Shown here: positions 8,917 to 17,876 of the stretch, one piece after another | Position numbering within the stretch: position 1 is the stretch's first letter | Layout: every line of letters starts with the position of its first letter | NCBI GenBank assembly: GCA_944392555.1 | Contig: CALXWZ010000007.1 | Coordinates: 22,273-86,272, forward strand | Length of the DNA stretch: 64,000 bases | Direction of reading: 5' to 3' | Source of the DNA: an uncultured Alphaproteobacteria bacterium | Lineage (GTDB): Bacteria; Pseudomonadota; Alphaproteobacteria; CAAHEQ01; UBA3637 | Notes under the pieces: model-generated | What the model was told of the DNA's origin: nothing | Database searches by the model: none | The model's input: only the letters and a program-made list of their open reading frames with translations | Made by a program: the position numbers and the translations under genes

Positions 8917-11184
8917 ATGAAAAAATTTATCGGACTACTTTTATTAGGTTCAATTTTAACAACGCCGGCCGGCGCGGTTGTGCTGAAAGATGTTTCTGTC
9001 AGCGGAACGAAGCGCTTGGAAAATGCGACGATTTTGAGCTATTTAAACGTGAAAACGGGGCAAGATATTTCGGCTTCGGATTTGGATCAGGCAACAAAAA
9101 CATTGTTTGCAACGGGATTATTTTCGGATGTCAGCGTTAAAATGTCGGGCAATACGATGGTTGTGAACGTTGCTGAAAATCCGATTGTTCATGAGGTTTT
9201 CTTTGAAGGAAACGATAAGTTGGACGATGATGTGTTAAAAAGCGAAATTATGTTAAAACCGCGCACGGTATATACGAAAAGCAAGGCGCAGTCCGATGCC
9301 GATAGATTACTAAACGTATATAAACGCAGTGGTCGTTTCGGAGCAACGGTAACACCGAAGATTATTAAAAAAGATCAAAACCGTGTTGATGTTGTTTTTG
9401 AAATTGATGAAGGGGCGAAAACAGTTATTGAAAAAATCAACTTTATCGGCAATAAACAATACTCTGCTGATGAGTTAAAAGATGTGATGATTACAAAAGA
9501 AAATGCGTGGTATCGTTTCTTTTCCAGCACGGATACGTATGATCCGGATCGGTTAAATTATGATCAGGAAATGTTGCGCCGGTTTTATTTGCAACACGGG
9601 TATGTTGACTTTCGGGTTAAAAGTGCCGTTGCCGAATTGATGCCGGATAAATCAGGCTTTGTTTTAACGATTGAAGTGGAAGAAGGGAAGCGGTATCGGT
9701 TTGCGCAACCGGAAATTATTGTTTCGTTGCCGGAATATAAAGGAAAAGCCAAAACGGATTTAAAATCTTATTTAGAGTTTAAAGAGGGTGAACGGTTTAA
9801 TTCCGAACTCGTTGACAGAACGATTGAAAACTTAACGGATGAATTTGCCAATGCAGGTTATGCGTTTGCGGAAGTAACGCCCGAATTTTTCAAAGATGAA
9901 GAAAAGCAAACGGTGCGTGTGGTTTTCCGCGCTCAGGAGGGAGCCAAGGTGTTTGTGAATAAAATTAACATTCACGGCAATTCCAGAACGCAAGATAAAG
10001 TGATACGGCGGGAATTCAGATTGAAAGAGGGCGATGCGTTTAACGCTTCTAAATTACGTCGGTCAAAACAACGGGTAGAAAATCTGGATTATTTTGAAAA
10101 AGTAGATTTCAAAACGGTTCCCGTTTACGGTGATGCCTCACGAACGGATATTGATGTTCAAGTGGCCGAAAAATCAACAGGGTCGTTCAATGTGGGTGTC
10201 GGTTGGTCATCGTACGACGGGTTGCTGTTTGAAACGGGGATAACGGAGCGCAATATTCTCGGAACGGGTAACATCGTGAATTTAAATGCGATGATTTCGC
10301 AACGTGAAACACAATATACGGCCGGTTTAACAGACCCGTATTTCTTGGATTTACCGTTGCTGGCGGGAATTGAGTTATTCAGAACATCACGTGATAACAG
10401 TGATTACAGTTCATACAGCTACAATTCAACCGGTGGTTCGGTGCGGTTCGGTTGGGATTATACGGATAGATTGCGTCAAACCGTTAGATATACACTGCGC
10501 CAAGATGATGTGACGGATATTGATGATGATGCTTCCGTTTATATTAAAGAACAAGAAGGGAAGACTACCGTTTCCATGATCGGGCAAGATTTATCTTACG
10601 ATCGTCGCGACAGTCGGATTAACCCGACGGAAGGTTATTACTTATCATTCGGAGCCGATGTGGCAGGTGTGGGCGGTAATACAAAATTCTTCCGAGCTAA
10701 TGTGACGGGCATTCAATATTTCCCCGTAACGGATGATGTGGTTTGGTCGATTCGGGCAGACGGCGGACACGTTTGGGGCTTTGGCGGACAAGATGTGCGG
10801 ATTAACAACCGCTACTTCTTGGGTGATGCTTCACTTCGCGGATTTGAATACGGCGGTGTAGGTGCCAGAGACCGTGTGACGGATGACGCACTCGGCGGTA
10901 ATTGGTATGCAACGGCATCTACGGAGTTGATGTTCCCGTTGGGATTACCGAAAGAATTAGGAATTAAAGGAAAGGTATTCTCGGATGCGGGTTATATCGG
11001 GAAGCCGGACGGATATAATCCCGAAACGATGGAATATAAAGATTCGCTCAGAGCATCAGTCGGCACGGGTATTTTGTGGCAATCACCGATGGGGATGATA
11101 AATTTAGATTTCGCGGTTCCGGTTTTAAAAGAATCGGGTGATAAAACACAAGTCTTTCGGTTAAACTTCGGGAAAGGATTTTAG
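8917..11184 (+). CDS. bamA: Outer membrane protein assembly factor BamA
   Basis: Central component of the BAM complex that folds beta-barrel proteins into the outer membrane. Residues 1-20 are a signal peptide (MKKFIGLLLLGSILTTPAGA). Five POTRA domains fill roughly residues 21-420, and the C-terminal half is an Omp85 barrel with the VRGF-type motif represented by DASLRGFEYGG and a final aromatic residue (NFGKGF). The product is 755 aa, normal for the family. The skp-like gene starts two bases after the stop. Confidence 0.96.
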   Translation: MKKFIGLLLLGSILTTPAGAVVLKDVSVSGTKRLENATILSYLNVKTGQDISASDLDQATKTLFATGLFSDVSVKMSGNTMVVNVAENPIVHEVFFEGNDKLDDDVLKSEIMLKPRTVYTKSKAQSDADRLLNVYKRSGRFGATVTPKIIKKDQNRVDVVFEIDEGAKTVIEKINFIGNKQYSADELKDVMITKENAWYRFFSSTDTYDPDRLNYDQEMLRRFYLQHGYVDFRVKSAVAELMPDKSGFVLTIEVEEGKRYRFAQPEIIVSLPEYKGKAKTDLKSYLEFKEGERFNSELVDRTIENLTDEFANAGYAFAEVTPEFFKDEEKQTVRVVFRAQEGAKVFVNKINIHGNSRTQDKVIRREFRLKEGDAFNASKLRRSKQRVENLDYFEKVDFKTVPVYGDASRTDIDVQVAEKSTGSFNVGVGWSSYDGLLFETGITERNILGTGNIVNLNAMISQRETQYTAGLTDPYFLDLPLLAGIELFRTSRDNSDYSSYSYNSTGGSVRFGWDYTDRLRQTVRYTLRQDDVTDIDDDASVYIKEQEGKTTVSMIGQDLSYDRRDSRINPTEGYYLSFGADVAGVGGNTKFFRANVTGIQYFPVTDDVVWSIRADGGHVWGFGGQDVRINNRYFLGDASLRGFEYGGVGARDRVTDDALGGNWYATASTELMFPLGLPKELGIKGKVFSDAGYIGKPDGYNPETMEYKDSLRASVGTGILWQSPMGMINLDFAVPVLKESGDKTQVFRLNFGKGF

Positions 11185-11186
11185 AA

Positions 11187-11894
11187 ATGAATAAGGGAAT
11201 TTCGGCAGGAATTAAATACGGTAGCATTGTTGTATTATCCGCAGTATTGGCCTGTTTTGGCACAAATGTTTTCTGCGAGAAGAGTGGTAAAACGGGTGTG
11301 CTTGATAATGAAAAGGTTTTAATGACGGCAGAGCCGTTCCAAGCCATTTTGGGCGAGGAAAGCCGTTATTTAAACGCTATTAAAGCGCGCCAAGCGGAAG
11401 ATGAAAAAATGTTGCAAGGCGAACTAACGGCGCTTCAAGAAAAAATTAAAAAATCGGGAAAGCCCGAAAACGCATTCCAAAAAGAGATAAACGCTTTTCG
11501 CCAAAAAGTTGTTTTCTATAATCAAAAATATCAAGCGCAACGGAATTTGGTTGCGGCAGCCAGTCAATCGGCACGGCAACAATTGGATCCGTTTGTGCGG
11601 GCAGTTTTAGATGAAATGGGCAAAGCGGGATATGAGATTATTTTGCCGAAACAAAATGTGATGTATGCTTCTCCCGTTGCTGATATTACGGCGGATTTTG
11701 TGGAACGGTTAAATGCAAAAGAGGTGAAAATTACATTCCCCGATCCGATGCAATTTGCCGTTATGAATACAAACGGCGGTCAAGCAAAAGCAGGGGAAGC
11801 GGTTGCAAAACCGGCTGAACAAGTAAAGGCGGATGTTGCGGTAAAAACAGCAACGCCTGTAAAAGAAGATGAAGAAAAAATAAATAAAAAATAA
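11187..11894 (+). CDS. skp: Periplasmic chaperone, OmpH/Skp family
   Basis: A secreted helical chaperone for unfolded outer-membrane proteins. It has an N-terminal hydrophobic export segment (about residues 8-29), a long charged helical hairpin (about residues 55-130), and a beta-forming segment GYEIILPKQNVMYA that resembles the Skp body domain. The C-terminal 50 residues are Ala/Lys/Val-rich and low in complexity, an extension beyond normal Skp. Placement directly between bamA and lpxD is the conserved position. Identity of the family is judged from architecture and context more than from strong motifs. Confidence 0.82.
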   Translation: MNKGISAGIKYGSIVVLSAVLACFGTNVFCEKSGKTGVLDNEKVLMTAEPFQAILGEESRYLNAIKARQAEDEKMLQGELTALQEKIKKSGKPENAFQKEINAFRQKVVFYNQKYQAQRNLVAAASQSARQQLDPFVRAVLDEMGKAGYEIILPKQNVMYASPVADITADFVERLNAKEVKITFPDPMQFAVMNTNGGQAKAGEAVAKPAEQVKADVAVKTATPVKEDEEKINKK

Positions 11895-11956
11895 AAATTA
11901 TTTGTTTTGGAAAATCAGGATAAATTCAAAATAATAAATCAAGAATAGAGAAATAG

Positions 11957-12970
11957 ATGGCTGATACAAGATTTTTTCATAAAGTTGAGGGATTAACTTT
12001 GGCGGAGATTGCCAGAATCGGAGAAATGCAACTGCCGACAGATGCAGACGGCACACGGCTTTTTACCGATGTGGCATCCATTGACCAAGCCGGGCCGAAC
12101 GAGGTGAGTTGGGCGTTTATTCCGGCTATGCGGGAAGCGTTATCGCACACAAAAGCCGGCGCGGTAATTGTGCCCGAAAAATTTTTGGAATATGTGCCGA
12201 GCGGTGTTATTGCATTGGTTGCGCAAGATGCGCACAGAGCATACGGTTTGGTGGCATCGGCATTTTATCCGCGGACGGTGGAGGCTTATATTTCTCCGAA
12301 AGCAAATATAGACGAAACGGCAGTATTGGGAGAAGGATGTCGGGTTGAGGCCGGTGCATTTATCGGCAAAAACGTTGTCCTCGGTGCTCGGTGTGATATT
12401 CGAGCGAATGCCGTTATCGAGGAGGGCGTTCGGATGGGTGATGAGTGTACGGTTGGAGCAAATGCCACCGTCTCACATTGCTTGGCGGGCAATAAAGTAT
12501 ATATATATCCGGGCGCCCATATCGGACAAGACGGCTTTGGCTTTGCCATGTCGGCAAAAGGGCCGGCCAAAGTCCCGCAACTCGGGCGTGTTATTATCGG
12601 TGATGATGTGGAAATCGGTTCCTCCACAACCGTAGATCGCGGGGCTATGGGCGATACGGTTATCGGCTCGGGAACGCGGATTGATAATTTAGTGCAAGTT
12701 GCTCATAATGTGAAACTCGGCAAATGTTGCGTTATGGTTTCACAAGTAGGAATTGCAGGGAGTTGCACATTCGGCGACTTTGTTGTAGCCGGCGGACAAG
12801 TCGGTTTTGCGGGGCATTTAAATATCGGCACGGGTGCGCAAATAGCAGCCCAATCCGGTTTAATGGAAGATGTGCCTGCGGGGGCGGTTTTAATGGGATC
12901 TCCCGCCGTTCCGCATAAGGAATATATGCGTCAGGTAATTGCCGTTCGGCAACTGGCGAAAAAGAAATAA
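11957..12970 (+). CDS. lpxD: UDP-3-O-(3-hydroxyacyl)glucosamine N-acyltransferase
   Basis: Third step of lipid A synthesis, adding the second hydroxyacyl chain from acyl-ACP. The N-terminal uridine-binding domain (about residues 1-110) precedes a left-handed parallel beta-helix made of hexapeptide repeats such as VLGEGC and VVLGAR. The conserved NLVQVAHNVKLG stretch carries the catalytic His. The C-terminus ends in a helix, giving 337 aa. It lies in the skp-lpxD-fabZ-lpxA order seen across proteobacteria. An ATG with a weak upstream AGAGAAATAG is used. Confidence 0.95.
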   Translation: MADTRFFHKVEGLTLAEIARIGEMQLPTDADGTRLFTDVASIDQAGPNEVSWAFIPAMREALSHTKAGAVIVPEKFLEYVPSGVIALVAQDAHRAYGLVASAFYPRTVEAYISPKANIDETAVLGEGCRVEAGAFIGKNVVLGARCDIRANAVIEEGVRMGDECTVGANATVSHCLAGNKVYIYPGAHIGQDGFGFAMSAKGPAKVPQLGRVIIGDDVEIGSSTTVDRGAMGDTVIGSGTRIDNLVQVAHNVKLGKCCVMVSQVGIAGSCTFGDFVVAGGQVGFAGHLNIGTGAQIAAQSGLMEDVPAGAVLMGSPAVPHKEYMRQVIAVRQLAKKK

Positions 12971-13035
12971 AATTGATTATATCATAAAAGCAAAGAAGTT
13001 TTTTCTTTGCGGACGACTAACGGAAGGATAGAAAA

Positions 13036-13515
13036 ATGGAAGAACAAACACAAACACCCGAAAACATCATTGAAGAAATTCGGATTGATCAAATTTTAAA
13101 GTTATTACCGCATCGGTATCCGTTTTTGTTGGTAGACAGATTAAAAAACGTTGTGCCGGGCGTATCGGGTATCGGTATTAAAAACGTAACGATGAACGAG
13201 CCGTTTTTTCAAGGACACTTTCCCGAAAATCCCGTTATGCCGGGCGTATTGCAAATTGAAGCCATGGCACAAACGGCGGGAATTATCGTGTTAATGTCAT
13301 TCCCCGAAGAAGAACGCAACGGAAACAGCGTTTATTTTATGACGGTTGACGAGGTGAAATTCCGTAAACCGATTTTGCCGGGCGACGTGATTGAATTTTC
13401 GGTGCAAAAAGAGCAAGCCGTTCGGAATGTATTTAAATTCCGCGGAGAAGCCCGTGTGGATGGGAAACTCGTTTCGCAAGCCATTTTCAGTGCCATGGTA
13501 TTTAAGAAACAGTAA
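13036..13515 (+). CDS. fabZ: 3-hydroxyacyl-[acyl-carrier-protein] dehydratase FabZ
   Basis: Hot-dog fold dehydratase of fatty acid elongation. It has LLPHRYPFLLVDR near the N-terminus, then the active-site stretch with His61 in FFQGHFPENPVMPG and Glu75 in VLQIEAMAQ. The 159-aa length is normal with a short N-terminal extension. Its position between lpxD and lpxA links hydroxyacyl supply to lipid A synthesis. GGAAGGA precedes the ATG. Confidence 0.96.
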   Translation: MEEQTQTPENIIEEIRIDQILKLLPHRYPFLLVDRLKNVVPGVSGIGIKNVTMNEPFFQGHFPENPVMPGVLQIEAMAQTAGIIVLMSFPEEERNGNSVYFMTVDEVKFRKPILPGDVIEFSVQKEQAVRNVFKFRGEARVDGKLVSQAIFSAMVFKKQ

Positions 13516-13575
13516 GGCAAATACGGTTGAGCGGATTATCCGCGCAGGGTTATTTCCGAAGAAAAGGAGTATCAA

Positions 13576-14379
13576 ATGGTAAAAATTCATCCGACGGCGA
13601 TTGTTGATTCAAAAGCGGAATTAGCAGATGATGTTGAAATCGGACCGTATTGCACGGTTGGACCGCATGTTAAGATGGGTGCGGGGTGTCGGTTAATCTC
13701 GCATGTTGTGGTTGACGGTTATACAACCATGGGCGCTCGCAATACCGTCTATCCGTTTGCAACCATCGGGATGCTGGCGCAACACAAGCGTTCCAATGCC
13801 CCCGATGCGTTATTGATTATCGGAGACGATAACACATTTCGCGAGCATGTGACGGCGCATGTCGGTTCGGAAGTGGATCATAAAATCACGCGTATCGGCA
13901 ACCGGAATTTATTTTTGGTGGCCAGTCATATTGCGCACGATTGCGTGTTGGGCGATGATATTGTGATGAGTAATAATGCAACGCTTGCGGGACACGTTCA
14001 CGTTGGTAATCGGGTAACAATCGGCGGGTTATCGGCCGTATTGCAATTTACGCGAATCGGCGAGGGCGCTATGATTGGCGGAATGTGCGGTATCGCGCGG
14101 GATTTAATTCCGTATGGATTAGTGATGGGCGGTGTGCGCAGTGGTGTTGCCGGGTTAAACTTAATCGGTTTGCAACGAATGGGTATTGAGAAACCGCAAA
14201 TTATGGAATTGCAAAAAGCATATCACTTTTTGTTTGATAAAAATTCCGAAATGACGTTTGCCGACCGAATTGATGCCATGAACAAAAATCCGGAAATGAC
14301 GGCGAATCCATTGATTTTGAAATTGATTGATTTTGTGCAACACCCTTCTAAAAATAACATCTTACAGCCGAACGATTAA
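13576..14379 (+). CDS. lpxA: Acyl-ACP--UDP-N-acetylglucosamine O-acyltransferase
   Basis: First enzyme of lipid A synthesis. A left-handed beta-helix of hexapeptide repeats occupies about residues 1-190, including IHPTAIVDSKAELADDVEIG, and the catalytic-His region reads SHIAHDCVLGDDIVMSN. The helical C-terminal domain begins near GLNLIGLQRMGI. At 267 aa it matches the family. AAAAGGAG lies upstream of the ATG. The gene is part of the lpxD-fabZ-lpxA-lpxI-lpxB operon. Confidence 0.96.
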   Translation: MVKIHPTAIVDSKAELADDVEIGPYCTVGPHVKMGAGCRLISHVVVDGYTTMGARNTVYPFATIGMLAQHKRSNAPDALLIIGDDNTFREHVTAHVGSEVDHKITRIGNRNLFLVASHIAHDCVLGDDIVMSNNATLAGHVHVGNRVTIGGLSAVLQFTRIGEGAMIGGMCGIARDLIPYGLVMGGVRSGVAGLNLIGLQRMGIEKPQIMELQKAYHFLFDKNSEMTFADRIDAMNKNPEMTANPLILKLIDFVQHPSKNNILQPND

Positions 14380-14393
14380 TTAAGGAAAATCGC

Positions 14394-15416
14394 ATGCAAG
14401 AAAAAGCGCAACAAGGTAAGTTGGGAATTATTGCCGGCGCCGGTGTTTTACCGGCACGCCTGATTCGCTTTTGTCAAGAAACAGAGCGTCCGTTTTGCGT
14501 GATGGCGCTGAAAAATCATGCTGAAAAAGAAAAATTACCGCAAGATTGCAAAATTCAATGGGTGCGGATCGGCGCCGTCGGTGAGGCATATCGGTTGATG
14601 AAAAGTCAACAGGTAACGGATATCGTGATGATTGGCAGTGTGCGTCGTCCCTCTGTTCGGGAGATTTTTCCGGATTGGATGGGGTGGCGATTGATTGGGA
14701 AAGTCGGGCTCGGCAAAAAGGGCGATGACGGCTTGTTGCGTCGGGTGATTTACGAGATTGAAAAACTGGGATTTCGGGTGCGCGGTATTCATGATTTGAT
14801 GCCGGAGTTGTTGGCGCCCGCCGGTGTCTGGACGGAAAAACAGCCGACACTTACCGAACAATCGGATATACGCCGTGGATTCTTAACGGCTAAATTATTG
14901 GGAATGGCTGATGTCGGGCAATCGGTGATTGTGCAAAACGGGCTTGTGCTGGCGGTAGAAGGCATTGAGGGAACAAAGGCGTTGATTGAACGCTCAAAGG
15001 CATTGCGTCGGAAAGGAACGGGAGGCGTGCTGGTGAAGACGATGAAGCCATGTCAGGAAACGCGCGCCGATATGCCGACAATCGGTGTTTCAACCGTGGA
15101 ATCTGCTTTTGAAGCCGGATTAAAAGGCATTGCGGTTGAGGCGGATAAAGTTTTAGCGACGGATGTTGAAGGAATTGTTCAAAAAGCAGATAAACTCGGT
15201 TTGTTTGTGGTGGGCGTGAGTGAAACAGAAATGCTGTCGGATAAATTAGTGCGGTTGATGAGTGAAACGGTTGGTGAAATTGCCGATACGGCTGATATTG
15301 CTGGCGTCATGCCGAGTGGTAAAGCCGACGGAGCAACCAAGCGGACAAAAAGCACCGAACCTCAAAATGCCGATGCGCATAAAAAATCGGAAAAGAAGCG
15401 GAGCAGGAAGAAATGA
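14394..15416 (+). CDS. lpxI: UDP-2,3-diacylglucosamine pyrophosphatase LpxI
   Basis: LpxI replaces LpxH in alphaproteobacteria and hydrolyses UDP-2,3-diacylglucosamine to lipid X and UMP. The N-terminal LGIIAGAGVLPARLI, the GSVRRPSVREIFPDW segment and the C-terminal PTIGVSTVESAFEAGLKGIAVEA are features of this DUF1009-type family. The core ends near residue 280; about 60 further residues, ending in a Lys/Arg-rich tail (KSEKKRSRKK), extend beyond the usual length. The stop overlaps the lpxB start (ATGA). Confidence 0.9.
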   Translation: MQEKAQQGKLGIIAGAGVLPARLIRFCQETERPFCVMALKNHAEKEKLPQDCKIQWVRIGAVGEAYRLMKSQQVTDIVMIGSVRRPSVREIFPDWMGWRLIGKVGLGKKGDDGLLRRVIYEIEKLGFRVRGIHDLMPELLAPAGVWTEKQPTLTEQSDIRRGFLTAKLLGMADVGQSVIVQNGLVLAVEGIEGTKALIERSKALRRKGTGGVLVKTMKPCQETRADMPTIGVSTVESAFEAGLKGIAVEADKVLATDVEGIVQKADKLGLFVVGVSETEMLSDKLVRLMSETVGEIADTADIAGVMPSGKADGATKRTKSTEPQNADAHKKSEKKRSRKK

Positions 15417-16564
15417 ACAAGCCGTTGAGTGTGTATTTGGTTGCCGGAGAGCCGTCGGGCGATTTGCTTGGTTCGCGTATCATGCGCGCGCTTAAAAATC
15501 AAACAAGCGGTAATGTTGTATTTAATGGCGTCGGCGGTGAAACCATGGCGGACGAAGGGTTGAAAAGTCTTTTTAATATTGCCGATTTAGCCGTAATGGG
15601 ACTGTTGGAAGTTGTGCCGAGTATTCCGCGCATTTTAAGCCGATTGGATGAAGTTGTGAACGATATTCGCATGAAAAAACCGGATATTGTGATGACGATT
15701 GATAGTTTTAGCTTTTCCGTTCGCGTGCATCAAAAAATCAAAAAAGCAGGGTTAAATGTGCCTCACGTTCATTGCGTTGCACCGCAGGTGTGGGCTTGGA
15801 AAAAAGGCAGAGCCAAAACGTTGGGTCGGTATGTGGATAGATTGTTTTGCTTGTTGCCGTCCGAACCGGCCTATTTTACGCCATACGGATTACAGGCTGA
15901 TTTTGTCGGACATCCCGTTATAGAAGGGGGTGCGGATAAAGGAGATAAAAAAGCCTTTTATGCGCAATATAATATTCCGCAAGAGGCGTTTGTTTTGTGT
16001 GTATTGCCGGGGAGTCGCAAAAATGAGATTAAGTATTTGTTGCCGATTTTTAAAGAAGCAACGGAAAAATTAGTTCAACGGCATCCGAATTTGTTTGTTG
16101 TGATTCCAACGGTGGATACGGTTGCCGAACGGCTGGAAACCGAACTAAAAGATTGGCGGGTTCCGCACATTATTGTGCGGGGTGAAAAAGAGCGGTATCA
16201 TGCGTTTGCGGGGGCAAAGTGCGCGATTGCGGCATCGGGAACGGTCAGTTTGGAATTGGCGATGGCGGGTGTGCCCCATTTAATTGCTTACAAGGTTTCT
16301 AAATTAACAGGGTATATTGCACGAAGATTGCTTAAAATCAAGTATGTGAATTTGATTAACCTGTTGACGGGGAAAATGATTATTCCGGAATTATTGCAAG
16401 AAGACTGCACCGCCGAAAAAATACTTGAACAAACGGAAAAATTGATTCAAAATAGGGAACAAGATGTATCGGAGGGATTGCAACGATTGGGGGTAGGGCA
16501 AGGGCAAACGCCTTCTGAAAAAATAGCAACATTGATGATAGAAACGGTAGAGAAACATGGCTGA
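15413..16564 (+). CDS. lpxB: Lipid-A-disaccharide synthase
   Basis: GT19 glycosyltransferase condensing lipid X with UDP-diacylglucosamine. The N-terminus VYLVAGEPSGDLLGSRIM, the HCVAPQVWAWKKGRA motif, CVLPGSRKNEI and the C-terminal AASGTVSLELAMAGVP are hallmarks of the family. Length 383 aa is normal. The start overlaps lpxI by four bases and the end overlaps the next gene by eight, so it is tightly coupled on both sides. Confidence 0.96.
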   Translation: MNKPLSVYLVAGEPSGDLLGSRIMRALKNQTSGNVVFNGVGGETMADEGLKSLFNIADLAVMGLLEVVPSIPRILSRLDEVVNDIRMKKPDIVMTIDSFSFSVRVHQKIKKAGLNVPHVHCVAPQVWAWKKGRAKTLGRYVDRLFCLLPSEPAYFTPYGLQADFVGHPVIEGGADKGDKKAFYAQYNIPQEAFVLCVLPGSRKNEIKYLLPIFKEATEKLVQRHPNLFVVIPTVDTVAERLETELKDWRVPHIIVRGEKERYHAFAGAKCAIAASGTVSLELAMAGVPHLIAYKVSKLTGYIARRLLKIKYVNLINLLTGKMIIPELLQEDCTAEKILEQTEKLIQNREQDVSEGLQRLGVGQGQTPSEKIATLMIETVEKHG

Positions 16565-17234
16565 ACGCAGAACATTATATCATTATACACTTTGTCCTTT
16601 TTCAAGGAAAGTTCGGTTGCTTTTGTTTGAAAAAGGGTTACCCTACGGCATGATTTTTGAAACGCCATGGGCGAGGCGTCCCGAGTTTTTAAAACTCAAT
16701 CCGTTTGGAGATGTGCCCGTATTGGTTGAGCCGGATGGGCATATTCTATGCGATCATGTTGCGATTTGCGAGTATGTTAACGAAATTAAAACGTTGCCGA
16801 ATTTGTTGGGTGAAACGCCACGCGGACGGGCGGAAGTGCGTCGGTTAACGAATTTATTTGATACGTCTTTTTACGCAGATGTATTCAAACCGCTGGTCGG
16901 CGAACGCGTTTTTAAGGCATTGAAAAAAACGGGCGCTCCGAATTCGGGGTTGATTCGGGTGGGGCGCGCAAACCTGAAACGATATATGGAATATGTGGAT
17001 TGGCTTGCCGCACGGCGCAGTTATTTGGGCGGACGTAATTTATCTATGGCGGATTTAGGCATTGCCGCGCATATTTCCATTTTGGATTACTTGGGAGAGA
17101 TTGATTGGAATGCGTATCCCGATGCCAAAATGTGGTATATGAAATTAAAATCGCGCCCCTCATTCGGCACCTTGCTCAATGATAAATTGGCGGGGATATT
17201 GCCGTCGGCAAGTTATGCCGATTTGGATTTTTAA
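16557..17234 (+). CDS. Glutathione S-transferase family protein
   Basis: A 225-aa soluble protein with an N-terminal thioredoxin-like GST domain, seen as YTLCPFSRKVRLLLFEKGLP with a CPFS motif and the NPFGDVPVL cis-Pro segment, followed by an all-helical GST C-terminal domain (RRSYLGGRNLSMADLGIAAH). The family includes detoxifying and non-catalytic members; the substrate cannot be told. Its start overlaps lpxB by eight bases, so it is transcribed with the lipid A genes, which may be only a positional link. Confidence 0.85.
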   Translation: MAERRTLYHYTLCPFSRKVRLLLFEKGLPYGMIFETPWARRPEFLKLNPFGDVPVLVEPDGHILCDHVAICEYVNEIKTLPNLLGETPRGRAEVRRLTNLFDTSFYADVFKPLVGERVFKALKKTGAPNSGLIRVGRANLKRYMEYVDWLAARRSYLGGRNLSMADLGIAAHISILDYLGEIDWNAYPDAKMWYMKLKSRPSFGTLLNDKLAGILPSASYADLDF

Positions 17235-17318
17235 TTGATGGGTTTCTTATTTTTTTAGGATTTTATCGGGAAATAAAGGGTTATCCGCGTGAATTTGTTT
17301 TGCGGGTGCATTTTTAAC

Positions 17319-17348
17319 TTTACTTTATGGCGCTTTTACTGCTATAAT
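17319..17348 (+). promoter_or_regulatory. Candidate promoter of the lipoprotein gene
   Basis: TTTACT at 17319-17324 and a perfect TATAAT at 17343-17348 with an 18-base spacer, 40 bases before the ATG at 17388. It marks a transcription unit separate from the lpx operon. Confidence 0.5.
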
Positions 17349-17387
17349 GCACACAAACTTGTGTTATACGAGATAAAAGGAGCGGAA

Positions 17388-17798
17388 ATGAAGCGAATTT
17401 TTCAGTTTTGCATAATTGCATTGGCGGGGTTTTTGATGACTGCTTGTGGCAGTGACGGACAGCACATTTACTACTGGGAGCGACCGAACACGGGAGCCGT
17501 ATGGTTTGCGCGCGATCATAACGAATGTTTGGCAGCGGCGGATATGTGGCCGTATGAGTGGCCGGGCATGCCGTGGGGATGGGGCGCACCGCGGGAGTTG
17601 GAATTACGATTTGATAACGATTCCGACCACGGAATTTGGGCGCAGTTTGTGCCGTTTCCGGGGGCGCAACCGGTTTATGTAAATTCGGTGGCGGCCGATT
17701 GGTCAATGTCGTATGATGCGTATGAGGAATGTATGCGGGAGAGACATTATACGGAGCGTCGTCCGATGAAAGCGGATCGTCAGGTTTTTTATCAATAA
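17388..17798 (+). CDS. Small lipoprotein of unknown function
   Basis: A 136-aa protein with a lipoprotein signal peptide: basic start (MKRIFQF), hydrophobic stretch and lipobox FLMTAC, with Cys at about residue 20. The mature part is rich in Trp, Tyr and acidic residues (for example PYEWPGMPWGWGAP) and holds a few Cys in the pattern HNECLAAAD and YEECMRERH, which could form a disulfide. I do not recognise the family. The start at 17388 has AAAAGGAGCGG upstream; a longer reading frame from 17289 would lose the signal peptide and start inside the promoter. Confidence 0.75.
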   Translation: MKRIFQFCIIALAGFLMTACGSDGQHIYYWERPNTGAVWFARDHNECLAAADMWPYEWPGMPWGWGAPRELELRFDNDSDHGIWAQFVPFPGAQPVYVNSVAADWSMSYDAYEECMRERHYTERRPMKADRQVFYQ

Positions 17799-17876
17799 GA
17801 AATAATCAATAGATTGAAGTTGGTGGGTTGTATTTCAACCCAAACTTTATGGAACTATCAGAACAAGGAGTTTAAC

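Noticed and set aside
14428..14850. Minus-strand 140-codon frame opposite lpxI
   Set aside because: Antisense shadow without ribosome site or family.
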